This document shows, piece by piece, positions 1 through 7,500 of a stretch of 16,184 nucleotides of DNA. Position 1 is the stretch's first letter. Every line of letters begins with the position of its first letter. The notes beneath the pieces are model-generated. The model was not told the DNA's origin and did not search any database. It worked only from the letters and a program-made list of their open reading frames with translations. The position numbers and the translations under genes are program-made. The DNA lies in the NCBI GenBank assembly GCA_031426455.1, contig JANPLI010000107.1:1-16184 (forward strand), written 5' to 3'. The stretch is from JANNMJ01 sp031426455. GTDB taxonomy: Bacteria > Bacteroidota > Bacteroidia > Cytophagales > Hymenobacteraceae.

Positions 1-618
1 GAAAATCAGCTTCTGAAAACCGCTGACGGTATAGGCGGTCAGGCGGTGATGGTCGGGGCGGGTGTCGCAGGTGAGCGTGATAGTGCGGCCGGCCCGGAAC
101 AGGAAATTGTGTTCATCCTGCTCGGCTTCGATGCGGCGGACGGTGCCCGCAGCCGTCGTTTCGACGGTCAGTTGGCGGATGGGCGTTCGTTCGTCGGGGC
201 GGCGGGTGTAAGTCTGCCGTCGGGCGCCATCGGGCAGCGCGACGGTGGCCGAGTCGTAGGCGCCGCGCAGGGCGGGCTTGTTGAGGTCGGCTTCGTAAAA
301 AAACGTCAGTTCCTGCGGCCAGTTCAGTAGCGTTTGGCGCTGGATTTCGGCGGGTTGCCCGTTCGTGCGAACGGTTTTGGTGACGGCCGGCGCCGCCGAT
401 TCCAGGTACGCGCGCTGCGTATCGAGAAATCCGCTGAGGTTGAAGTAAGGCTTCGGGCCCGGCACAGCCGTACCGGGTACGCCGGAACAGGCGCTCAACC
501 CGCTTAAACCGCTCAGCAAAAGCAAGCTTTGCGCGACCTGACGCCGCGTGATGCCCCGTTTTTCTTTCCAGAGGCAAGACGGCAGGTACGGAAGTGCGGG
601 TTGGGACTCCGTCGCCAT
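1..618 (-). CDS. Putative lipoprotein of unknown function, 3' part beyond left edge
   Basis: The frame begins at ATG 618-616 and stays open to base 1, so at least 206 residues are present and the C-terminus is missing. The start overlaps the stop of gpmI by one base (TGATG), which suggests translational coupling. Residues 20-43 form a signal-like segment: basic residues including TRRQVAQ, then a leucine-rich stretch ending in the lipobox LSAC, with Cys44 as the predicted lipidated residue. The twin arginine is only a weak Tat match, because Phe/Leu is missing after it. The mature part is polar, with many Arg/Thr/Asp residues and no membrane segment; beta-rich stretches such as RTITLTCDTR suggest a folded periplasmic or surface domain. 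I recognise no family, and function is unknown. That it is a real lipoprotein gene is well supported by the frame, lipobox and coupling. Confidence 0.75.
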   Translation of the reverse strand, partial: MATESQPALPYLPSCLWKEKRGITRRQVAQSLLLLSGLSGLSACSGVPGTAVPGPKPYFNLSGFLDTQRAYLESAAPAVTKTVRTNGQPAEIQRQTLLNWPQELTFFYEADLNKPALRGAYDSATVALPDGARRQTYTRRPDERTPIRQLTVETTAAGTVRRIEAEQDEHNFLFRAGRTITLTCDTRPDHHRLTAYTVSGFQKLIF

Positions 619-2192
619 CACGAGGGGTTCAGCAGCGAAACGCCCGTCATCGGGGCGGGTTGGGGGAGGCCGAGCAGCGCCAGTACGGTGGGCGCAATAT
701 CGCCGAGTTTGCCATCGTGAAGCGCGATGTCCAGCCCATCCGCTACCAGAATGCACGGCACCAGGTTCGTGGAGTGCGCCGTGTTGGGCGAGCCGTCGGG
801 GTTCACCATCACATCGGCATTACCGTGATCGGCAATGATGATGCTGGCGTAGCCGTGGGCGCGGCCGGTTTCCACCACCTCGCGCAGGCATTCATCCACT
901 ACCTCGCAGGCGCGCACGGCGGCGCTGAACACGCCCGTATGGCCCACCATATCGGGGTTGGCGAAATTGAGGCAAATAAACGACGCTTCTGCTTTCACCA
1001 GCTCCGGGAGCAACGCATCGCGCAGCGCGTAGGCGCTCATTTCGGGTTGCAGGTCGTAGGTCGCCACCTTCGGCGAGGGGCGCATCAGGCGCGTTTCGCC
1101 CGCAAAGGGTTCCTCGCGGCCCCCGCTGAAGAAGAATGTCACGTGCGGGTATTTTTCCGTCTCAGCGATCCGAATCTGCTGCCGGCCGGCGTCGGCCAGC
1201 ACCTCGCCCAGGGTTTGCGACAGGTTATCCTTCTCGAAGAGCGGGGTTACGCCCGTGAACGTGTGGTCGTAGCTCGTCATCGTCAGGTACCGCAGGCCCG
1301 GCACGGGGGTCATCTCTTGCTCCGGGAAAGCCTTTTGCGTGAGCGCTTGGGTGATTTCGCGGCCCCGGTCGGTGCGGAAGTTGAAGCACAGCACCACATC
1401 GCCGGGGCGAATGGTAGCGAGCGGCAGGCCGTCGGCGGCCGTCACGGCAATCGGCTGCACGAACTCATCGGTCACGCCCGCGTCGTAGGATGCCTGGAGC
1501 GCCGCCAGGGCGTCGGTGGTGGGCGTTCCGGTGCCGCGCACCAACAGGTCGTAGGCCAGCCGTACGCGCTCCCAGCGGTTGTCGCGGTCCATTGCATAAT
1601 AGCGGCCGACCACCGAGGCAATCTCGCCCACCGCCTGGTCGCTGTGCAGGTGCTGTTGCAGGTCGGTCAGGAAGCCGAGGCCGCTTTGAGGGTCCGTATC
1701 GCGGCCATCCGTGAAGGCGTGGATAAAAGTTCGGCCCTCCAGCTCGTACGTTTTTGCAATGGATGCCAATGCTTTGACGTGTTCGACGTGGGCGTGAACT
1801 CCTCCGTCCGACACCAGCCCCAGCAGGTGAAACCGAACCCCTGGCGTGGCCTGGGCATAGGTCAGGGCGGCGGCCAGATGTGGGTTTTGGGCCAGTTCGC
1901 CGTTCCGGATCGCCACGTTCACCCGCATCAGATCCTGGTACACGACCCGGCCGGCGCCGAGGTTCATATGGCCCACTTCGGAGTTGCCCATCTGGCCCTC
2001 TGGTAGGCCCACAGCCTCGCCGGAAGCTTGCAAGCGGCTATGGGGATGCGTGGCCCAGAGCGAATCAAAGTAAGGCGTCCGGGCCTGGGCAACGGCCGAC
2101 ACGGTGGGGTCCGGCCCTAGCCCCCAACCGTCCAGAATAATCAAGATGACGGGGCGCGGAGCGGCTGAAAGGGGCAGTGCTGGTTGTATCAC
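618..2192 (-). CDS. gpmI: 2,3-bisphosphoglycerate-independent phosphoglycerate mutase
   Basis: This cytosolic glycolytic enzyme interconverts 3- and 2-phosphoglycerate using two metal ions (usually Mn2+) and a phosphoserine intermediate. The 524-residue length is typical. The N-terminal phosphatase half carries DGWG (21-24) and GNSEVGH with the nucleophile Ser71. The transferase insertion carries SDGGVHAH (128-135), GRDT (163-166), GRYYAMDRD (196-204) and NFRTDR (271-276). The C-terminal half has NFANPDMVGHTG and ADHGNAD, which supply metal ligands. All key motifs look intact. The start is GTG 2192-2190; no ATG lies before the conserved DGWG, and family members begin about 15-20 residues ahead of it. 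A perfect TATCTTTG box ends only four bases before this GTG. A lipoprotein gene overlaps its 3' end. Confidence 0.97.
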   Translation of the reverse strand: MIQPALPLSAAPRPVILIILDGWGLGPDPTVSAVAQARTPYFDSLWATHPHSRLQASGEAVGLPEGQMGNSEVGHMNLGAGRVVYQDLMRVNVAIRNGELAQNPHLAAALTYAQATPGVRFHLLGLVSDGGVHAHVEHVKALASIAKTYELEGRTFIHAFTDGRDTDPQSGLGFLTDLQQHLHSDQAVGEIASVVGRYYAMDRDNRWERVRLAYDLLVRGTGTPTTDALAALQASYDAGVTDEFVQPIAVTAADGLPLATIRPGDVVLCFNFRTDRGREITQALTQKAFPEQEMTPVPGLRYLTMTSYDHTFTGVTPLFEKDNLSQTLGEVLADAGRQQIRIAETEKYPHVTFFFSGGREEPFAGETRLMRPSPKVATYDLQPEMSAYALRDALLPELVKAEASFICLNFANPDMVGHTGVFSAAVRACEVVDECLREVVETGRAHGYASIIIADHGNADVMVNPDGSPNTAHSTNLVPCILVADGLDIALHDGKLGDIAPTVLALLGLPQPAPMTGVSLLNPS

Positions 2193-2196
2193 GGAG

Positions 2197-2204
2197 CAAA
2201 GATA
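2197..2204 (-). promoter_or_regulatory. TATCTTTG, -7-type box of gpmI
   Basis: On the minus strand TATCTTTG matches the Bacteroidota -7 consensus TAnnTTTG exactly. Only four bases (CTCC) separate it from the gpmI GTG, so the transcript would start at or next to the start codon. I see no clear -33 TTG at the expected distance. Confidence 0.5.
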
Positions 2205-2345
2205 GGGGGGTAAAAAGCCGGGTCCGGGCTGTTTCCCCCGGCCGTTCTTTGCCCGTTTCTACGCCAAAAAGGGCATTTCGTGGCATCATTTTAGATGCAA
2301 ACCGGCGACGCTCTTTTGCTCATTGCCTCTTCTTTATCTATTTCT

Positions 2346-2783
2346 GTGTATTCACGCTGGCGCCTTTCTTTTGCTGTCTTTGCGTTGTCGGCCCTGCTGG
2401 GTTTGGGGGCGCGCGAAGCTGCTGCACAGGCTCCCGGGGCAGTTGCGGCAGCTAATCCGGATGTACTCAGCACGGTGAAATCGGCCCTGCGGGCGGGTTC
2501 GGCCAAAGACTTGGCCCACTGGTTCAGCCCGACGATTGACCTGGGCGTGGATGGTGACAAGCAAAGCTATTCCACTACGCAAGCTGAATTTGTGGTGCGC
2601 GATTTTTTCGCTAAAAACCCGCCCACTACGTTCGAATTTATTCACCAGGGGGCTTCCGATGCGGCCGCGCCCTATGCGATAGGCCGTTACGTGGCCAAAA
2701 CCGGGTCGTTCCGCGTACTGATCAAAATGAAAAATCAGCGCGGGACGATGCTGATCGATAACCTCGATTTTGCCCGCGAGTAG
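2346..2783 (+). CDS. Small secreted DUF4783-like protein
   Basis: About 145 residues from the GTG at 2346. The frame is also open from ATG 2295, but the GTG start gives a clean signal peptide: basic YSRWR, a hydrophobic core and a likely cleavage after AREAAAQ. I prefer it; the ATG would add 17 hydrophobic residues. The mature part contains a stretch of the form VKSALRxGSAKDLAxWFSPTIDLGVDG, followed by a YSTTQAEFVVRDFFAKNPPT segment and a C-terminal IKMKNQRGTMLIDNLDF strand. This SnoaL/NTF2-like pattern matches my memory of the small secreted DUF4783 family of Cytophagales. The molecular function is unknown and the protein is probably periplasmic. It is divergent from gpmI, with roughly 150 bases between starts, and is followed by a strong hairpin. 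Confidence 0.75.
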   Translation: MYSRWRLSFAVFALSALLGLGAREAAAQAPGAVAAANPDVLSTVKSALRAGSAKDLAHWFSPTIDLGVDGDKQSYSTTQAEFVVRDFFAKNPPTTFEFIHQGASDAAAPYAIGRYVAKTGSFRVLIKMKNQRGTMLIDNLDFARE

Positions 2784-2828
2784 CCCGGCCGGGCAAGGCT
2801 TCCCTAATTTTATCCTCGCACTTCCTTA

Positions 2829-2860
2829 CGTGGCCTGTTTGCATCGGCAAGCAGGCCACG
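2829..2860 (+). terminator. Strong hairpin after the DUF4783-like gene
   Basis: Two 14-base arms (2829-2842 and 2847-2860) pair with one G-T position around the four-base loop ATCG. The hairpin is GC-rich and lies 45 bases after the stop of the upstream gene. There is no T tract on either side, so it may be a transcription end or 3' stabiliser rather than a classical intrinsic terminator. Confidence 0.5.
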
Positions 2861-2883
2861 AACGTATGTCAGGTTTCGTCGGT

Positions 2884-2891
2884 TACTTTCG
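2884..2891 (+). promoter_or_regulatory. TACTTTCG, candidate -7 box
   Basis: TACTTTCG differs from TAnnTTTG at one base and lies 21 bases before the ATG of the repeat-tail lipoprotein. Similar TATTTTCG elements precede other genes in this window. No -33 element is evident. Confidence 0.3.
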
Positions 2892-2912
2892 CTTGGTTTT
2901 AACCTGAATTTG

Positions 2913-3551
2913 ATGCTTCATAAACTCGCTCTTTGGCTGCCCGGAAGCACCCTGCTGCTGCTGTTGGCCTGTTCGCCTGACCGCCCCATAGACACGCAAG
3001 ATGATGTAGATATGCAAGCTGACGAGGCTCGGGTGACTGGCCTGCCCGCCCCGGATACGGCTACTTACCACCTGAATGCTGACCGGACGGTGATGCTGGC
3101 TACTCAGGAGCTACAGTTACGCGATACAGCCACTATACAGGGGTTGCGGCGCCTGCTGCACCGTCGGGCGCATCGATTAGCGACAATCGACACAAAACAC
3201 GCAGTGGATACCGTTGGCGTTTATGCTGGCCGTCGGGCCGCAAATGACGAAGCCGACCAGGCCGCCCGGCTCCTCTTCAAGCAGCCGCTGGCCTACGAGG
3301 CGTACCTCCAGCAACGGACCGTTTACTATGCGGGTACGCCGTTCACCATCGCAACCACGCCTGAAGGCGGCAGCCGGGGACCAGCCGTGGTGAAGCGCGA
3401 AGTGGAAAATGACGGCGACGTGAAAATCAAGTACGCCGACGGTTCTAAAGTTAAAATCGACGCGGGCGATGGCGACCGCAAAGTGAAAAATGCCGATGGC
3501 AGCAAGGTGAAAGTGGACGGCGACGACGGCACCCGCAAGGTGAAGAAATGA
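2913..3551 (+). CDS. Lipoprotein with a repeated Lys/Asp/Gly tail, function unknown
   Basis: 212 residues from ATG 2913; a TTG directly before it only adds one residue. Residues 1-20 are a lipoprotein signal: basic start, LLLLL core and lipobox LLAC with Cys20. The middle (about 40-160) is helical and polar, with no recognised domain. The tail is low complexity and repeated: a unit of the form VKIKYADGSKVKIDAGDGDR is followed by KVKNADGSKVKVDGDDGTR and then KVKK. The alternation of charged and beta-prone residues suggests a short beta repeat or a polyelectrolyte-binding tail; this is inference. It has its own upstream region after a hairpin and is followed 69 bases later by the FAD-dependent oxidoreductase gene on the same strand. 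It is probably attached to the periplasmic or outer-membrane surface. Confidence 0.8.
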   Translation: MLHKLALWLPGSTLLLLLACSPDRPIDTQDDVDMQADEARVTGLPAPDTATYHLNADRTVMLATQELQLRDTATIQGLRRLLHRRAHRLATIDTKHAVDTVGVYAGRRAANDEADQAARLLFKQPLAYEAYLQQRTVYYAGTPFTIATTPEGGSRGPAVVKREVENDGDVKIKYADGSKVKIDAGDGDRKVKNADGSKVKVDGDDGTRKVKK

Positions 3552-3606
3552 TCGGCCACCTGACGTAATAAGCTCCTGTAGGTCGGTGCCACGCCGCTCG
3601 ATGCCC

Positions 3607-3614
3607 GACCTTTG
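3607..3614 (+). promoter_or_regulatory. GACCTTTG, candidate -7 box
   Basis: GACCTTTG, followed by CGGCC, differs at one base from TAnnTTTG and ends six bases before ATG 3621. If used, the oxidoreductase transcript would have almost no leader. Confidence 0.35.
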
Positions 3615-3620
3615 CGGCCG

Positions 3621-4871
3621 ATGCAGTCTCCTGAAATTCTTTCGGCCGAAGTGGCCATTCTGGGTGCGGGGCCGGGCGGCGCGGCAACTGCCCTGCACTT
3701 GGCGCGGGCGGGCATCGGTTCGGTCGTTTTCGATAAGGCGACGTTCCCGCGTGACAAAATTTGCGGCGATGCCCTGAGTGGTAAGGTGGTCAGTGAATTA
3801 CGCCGCCTGGGCGCGCACTTGCCCGCGGCCCTGGCAGCCGAGGCCGGGCAGTTGCCGTCGTGGGGCATTGCCTTCATCGCACCTGGCGGCGAGACGCTGC
3901 GAGTGCCTTTCAAACCGCAGTTCGATAAAACCCGTGACCCGGCGCCCGGCCACCTGATGCGGCGCCTGGACTTCGACAACTGGCTGATCGGGGAAGTGCG
4001 CCGTACGCCGCTCATTCAGCTCCGCGAAAACACGCCCGTGGAAGCCTGGGAGCGTGCTGACGGCCACTGGACGCTCTTCGACAAGGGCCACCAGCCGCTG
4101 GTCCGGACCCGGTTGCTGGTAGCCGCCGACGGCGCCAATTCGCGTTTTGGGCGCACCGTGGGCGGGCATCCGCTGACCCCTGCCCATCACTGCGCCGGGC
4201 TTCGGGCCTATTACCGGGGGGTGCGCGGGCTGGACCCGGATGCCTTTATCGAGCTGCATTTTTTGCCCGATTTTCTGCCTGGTTACCTCTGGATTTTCCC
4301 GCTGCCCAACGGGGCCGCCAACGTGGGCGTGGGAATGCTGACGTCGGCCGTCAGTCAGAAAAAAGTGAATCTGCGCCGACGCCTGACTGAGATCATCCAG
4401 GAGTCGCCGGCGCTGCGGGCGCGCTTTGTCGGGGCTACCCTGGAAGGCCCGGTGCAGGGCTTCGGGCTGCCGCTGGGTTCGCAGATGCGGGCCTTATCGG
4501 GCGAAGGGTTTCTGTTGGTCGGCGATGCTGGCTCGCTGATCGACCCCTTCAGCGGCGAGGGCATCTCGAATGCGCTGATTGCCGGACGCCACGCCGCCGA
4601 CTGGATCGGACGCGGGCTGGGAGCCAACGACTTGTCGGCGTCTTTCCTGCGGGGCTACGACCAGGCTGTGTACCACCGCCTGGGGCCGGAGCTGCGCGTT
4701 TCGCGCCGGTTACAGCAGTTACTGGCCTTCCCAAAACTCTTCGATTTTGTGGTGCGTCGGGCGAATCGCAATCCCGCGCTGGCGGTGCTCATCTCGTCGA
4801 TGTTCAGTGATCTGGACCTGCGGCAACAGTTGCGGAAGCCGTCGTTTTACGGGCGGCTGCTTTTTGGTTGA
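3621..4871 (+). CDS. Geranylgeranyl-reductase-family FAD-dependent oxidoreductase
   Basis: 416 residues from ATG 3621; a TTG at 3612 would add three. An N-terminal Rossmann fold binds FAD: GAGPGG at 15-20, with Asp38 ending the second strand. It is followed by RDKICGD (44-50), the CGD motif typical of geranylgeranyl reductases and related halogenase-like flavoproteins. GYLWIFPLPNGAANVGVG starts near residue 221 and is the conserved YxWxFP...NVG stretch. GDAGSLIDPFSGEGI (about 301-315) is the second FAD motif. Family members reduce prenyl-chain double bonds in lipids, quinones or chlorophyll side chains; in non-photosynthetic Bacteroidota the substrate is generally unknown, with a quinone or polyprenyl lipid most plausible. 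Length and motifs look intact. No isoprenoid genes lie nearby, so the substrate cannot be inferred from context. Confidence 0.88.
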   Translation: MQSPEILSAEVAILGAGPGGAATALHLARAGIGSVVFDKATFPRDKICGDALSGKVVSELRRLGAHLPAALAAEAGQLPSWGIAFIAPGGETLRVPFKPQFDKTRDPAPGHLMRRLDFDNWLIGEVRRTPLIQLRENTPVEAWERADGHWTLFDKGHQPLVRTRLLVAADGANSRFGRTVGGHPLTPAHHCAGLRAYYRGVRGLDPDAFIELHFLPDFLPGYLWIFPLPNGAANVGVGMLTSAVSQKKVNLRRRLTEIIQESPALRARFVGATLEGPVQGFGLPLGSQMRALSGEGFLLVGDAGSLIDPFSGEGISNALIAGRHAADWIGRGLGANDLSASFLRGYDQAVYHRLGPELRVSRRLQQLLAFPKLFDFVVRRANRNPALAVLISSMFSDLDLRQQLRKPSFYGRLLFG

Positions 4872-4878
4872 GGTGTCG

Positions 4879-4971
4879 TTAATAAAGTGCCGTCAGGCGC
4901 ATATCGTCGAGGTAAGCGGGGGTAGTGGTTTAGGCATTCCAACCGTACACCTCACGAAGCAATCGCGTACC
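4879..4971 (-). pseudogene. Decayed 3' end of a jelly-roll lipoprotein gene
   Basis: Read on the minus strand, this gives GTRLLREVYGWNA, a stop, then TTTPAYLDDMRLTALY and a TAA stop. The intact lipoprotein at 7501-8073 ends GADHLEVFAWG, PGLTGPLYVDDVELSAVK, stop. EV-x-x-W, the spacing to YxDD, and the last residues line up without gaps, and the in-frame TAA falls at one position of this alignment. Further upstream (4972-5079) the frame is interrupted by more stops and I cannot follow the similarity. I interpret it as the residue of a second copy of that gene, mostly deleted or degraded. It occupies the 208-base gap between the oxidoreductase and the membrane-protein gene, which holds nothing else that I recognise. 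Confidence 0.65.
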
Positions 4972-5079
4972 TTTCGGGTCAGATTACTGCCAGTTAGTTG
5001 GGCAATCAGTGCACCTCGGCAGCGTTCGAACTACCCTACAGGTAACGCGCCACTGCACTAGCACCGCCCTGTCCTTATA

Positions 5080-7467
5080 GTGCCTCTCCTGATCAAACAC
5101 CGTCTTTCTTTCTCGTTTTTTTCACGTTGGCCCGTTCGAGTGGGGCTGGCAACGCTGGCTGTGCTGGTGTGGTTCTTCGGCGGCCCTATGGCTCACCCGG
5201 ACGACTACCTCTTCCTGCGCGGTGGCGATGGCATCCAGGGTTACTTCGCGCCTGCCTATGCCGCCCTTTACGACTCGCCGTTCACCGCGCACTTCTCGGG
5301 GGTAAACTACCCCACCGGCGAGCATATGGTGTACCCCAATCTACAGCCGCTACTGGCCTGGGTGTTGGGATGGCTGCATCTGGGCCGCCATACCATCGGG
5401 GTGATGAACGGGTTGGCCCTGCTGACCCTGTGGCTGACGCCGGTACTGCTCTACCCCATCCTGCGTCGCGCCCGCCTGCCCGGTTGGTACGCGGCTCTCA
5501 CGGCGCTGCTGATCGGGTTCATGTCGCCACAAGTTGACCGATTGGGGCAGCATATGTCGCTCAGCTACGCGTGCTTCCTGCCGCTGCTTTGGTACCTGTT
5601 GCTGCGCTTCGCCGAGGCTCCTCGGCGTTGGCGATGGCTGGTGGCCTACGCTGCGGCTAGCCTGGTAATGGGCCTGCTGATGACTTATTTCCTGGCCACA
5701 GCCTGCTTTTTCGGGCTGGGCTTCGGCGCGGCCCTCTACTGGCAGAAGCCCGCCACGCGTTCCAAGCTCTGGCGCCTGGCGGTGGCGGCACTACTGCCGC
5801 TTCTGGCTTACCGCACCTGGCTGGCTCTCACCGATCTGGTGGCCGACCGCCCGCCAGCTCCTTATGGCCTATTGGTGTATATTGCCCGGTGGCACAGTAT
5901 CCTGTTGCCCGTGGTGGGGCCGTTACGCGAGGTGTGGCACCGCTGGTTGCCCTTTGTGGAACTGGGGACACTGGAAGGCTGGGCCTACGTAGGGTTGGCC
6001 ACTACCGGGGTGTTGGGTGCCACGGTCTGGGGGCTACTGCGGCGCGGCTGGCGTCGCCCCACGGGCGTAGCGCGGCGGCAGCCGCGCTGGCAGCGCCTGC
6101 TGCTGCCCGCCCGGCCTCTGCCTGACGTACTGCGCACAGCCTTTCCCGTTGCGCTGGCGTTGCTGGTGCTGGCGCTGGGCTTTCCGTTCATCTTGCCCGG
6201 CGGCGAGTGGCTCGCCGACCATGCCGGCCCGGTACGGCAGTTTCGGGCATTAGGGCGCTTTGGCTGGTTGGCGTATTATGTCCTGACGGTTTATGGTGCC
6301 TACTTCCTCTATCGGCTGTGGCGGTTGCGGCGGCGGCAGCTCTACGCGCGCGGTACTCCGCTACCGGAACAGTTGGCGCGGGCAGGCGGCTGGTTCCCGG
6401 CGCTACTGTTGCTGTGGGCCGTGGAAGCGTACATCAACGTCAGCGTCAAGGCCGAGTCGGTGAACCAAGGCGTGGGCGCGCACGATGTGTTCGACTTAGC
6501 CACTAGCCCGGTGCGCCACTTGCGGAAAATCAATCACTGGACCTCTGACTTCCAGGCGATCCTGCCGATGCCTTATTACCATATGGGGTCTGACAAGATC
6601 AACCTGCGCGGCTCGGAAAGCGCCATCTATCAGGCCAATAAGGCCGCCCTGCTCACGGGCCTGCCGCTGCTGTCGGCTTACGTTTCGCGTGGTTCGGCTA
6701 GCCAGGCGCTGGAACACGCGGGCCTCTTCGCGTCCACGCTGCTCGACAAGCCGCTGCTGGCAAAATTCCCCTCCGATAAGCCCTTGCTGGTGCTGGTGAC
6801 CGACCCCTCCAACCTTTCGCCCGCCGAGCAGCGGGTATTGTCCCTTTCCCAGCCGCTCGTGCTGGACGACCCGCAGGGCGCCCTTTACGCCCTGCCGGTA
6901 GCGGCGTTGCGCCTCAATACCTGCGCCCGTGAGGTGGCACGGGCCGATTCGCTGTGGCCCACCCTACTTACGCGCTCCGACGGTCTGCGCACTACCACGC
7001 CCCACGGTGTTTGGTTGCAAGCCTTCGCCGACGCCCCCGACCAGCGCCACGGCCGCCTCGGGCCGGGGGCCTTCCACGACCTGACGCCGGCCAACGTCTT
7101 CTCTTTCCTGTACCGTGGTCCCGTGCCGGCGCCCGCCGATACGGGTCGCTACGAGGCGGCGGTCTGGATCTCCAGCCGCTCTGGCGGGTTCGGCGATATG
7201 CAGGTAAAGGTGTTCGGCCACGGCCAACAGCTCAGCCACGATGTGGTAGATGCCAGCTTGGCCACCGAAGTAGATGGCGAATGGGTGCGCGTGGTAGTGC
7301 CGTTCCGGGTTGGGCCGGGCGCCGACTCGCTCGAAGTCATCTACGATGCCCGCGAAGCCATCCTCGACGACCTGCTCATCCGCCCCCTGCGCACCGACGT
7401 GTATTTCTACACCGGCCCACGCGCGCACCGCCAACTGGTCAAAAATACGTATCGGCTTACGCCTTGA
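5080..7467 (+). CDS. Polytopic membrane protein, GT-C-like, with a periplasmic jelly-roll-like C-terminal domain
   Basis: 795 residues from GTG 5080. About eleven hydrophobic segments lie between residue 20 and about 460 (for example 20-37, 104-128, 185-205 and 425-465). The first external loop carries HPDDYLFLRGGDG (39-51) and NYPTGEH (76-82). Acidic residues in the first loop and this overall plan resemble GT-C polyprenyl-linked glycosyltransferases and DUF6311-like proteins, but I cannot assign a family. Residues from about 470 on are soluble and probably periplasmic. About 655-775 resembles a carbohydrate-binding jelly roll: RYEAAVWISS, GEWVRVVVPF, GADSLEVIYDA, ILDDLLIRP. This part aligns with the convergent lipoprotein at 7501-8073. 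A role in sugar transfer or surface-polysaccharide assembly is inference. An 18-base palindrome covers the stop codon. Confidence 0.8.
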   Translation: MPLLIKHRLSFSFFSRWPVRVGLATLAVLVWFFGGPMAHPDDYLFLRGGDGIQGYFAPAYAALYDSPFTAHFSGVNYPTGEHMVYPNLQPLLAWVLGWLHLGRHTIGVMNGLALLTLWLTPVLLYPILRRARLPGWYAALTALLIGFMSPQVDRLGQHMSLSYACFLPLLWYLLLRFAEAPRRWRWLVAYAAASLVMGLLMTYFLATACFFGLGFGAALYWQKPATRSKLWRLAVAALLPLLAYRTWLALTDLVADRPPAPYGLLVYIARWHSILLPVVGPLREVWHRWLPFVELGTLEGWAYVGLATTGVLGATVWGLLRRGWRRPTGVARRQPRWQRLLLPARPLPDVLRTAFPVALALLVLALGFPFILPGGEWLADHAGPVRQFRALGRFGWLAYYVLTVYGAYFLYRLWRLRRRQLYARGTPLPEQLARAGGWFPALLLLWAVEAYINVSVKAESVNQGVGAHDVFDLATSPVRHLRKINHWTSDFQAILPMPYYHMGSDKINLRGSESAIYQANKAALLTGLPLLSAYVSRGSASQALEHAGLFASTLLDKPLLAKFPSDKPLLVLVTDPSNLSPAEQRVLSLSQPLVLDDPQGALYALPVAALRLNTCAREVARADSLWPTLLTRSDGLRTTTPHGVWLQAFADAPDQRHGRLGPGAFHDLTPANVFSFLYRGPVPAPADTGRYEAAVWISSRSGGFGDMQVKVFGHGQQLSHDVVDASLATEVDGEWVRVVVPFRVGPGADSLEVIYDAREAILDDLLIRPLRTDVYFYTGPRAHRQLVKNTYRLTP

Positions 7468-7482
7468 GCGGGCGCCCGCTCA
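7465..7482. terminator. 18-base perfect palindrome between convergent genes
   Basis: TGAGCGGGC followed by GCCCGCTCA reads the same on both strands and includes the TGA stop of the membrane-protein gene. It lies in the 33-base gap between two convergent genes, where a bidirectional transcription end would be expected. There is no T tract, so the mechanism is uncertain. Confidence 0.45.
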
Positions 7483-7500
7483 GGACGATTTGTGGCAACC

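Noticed and set aside
113..577. 154-codon minus-strand frame near the left edge
   Set aside because: It lies inside the lipoprotein gene in another frame and reads as Arg/His/Pro-rich noise; the lipoprotein frame has a signal peptide and lipobox.
594..2006. Long open frame (470 codons) on the plus strand opposite gpmI
   Set aside because: It is the antisense shadow of a strong gpmI gene in GC-rich DNA; its His/Gln/Val-rich reading has no family resemblance.
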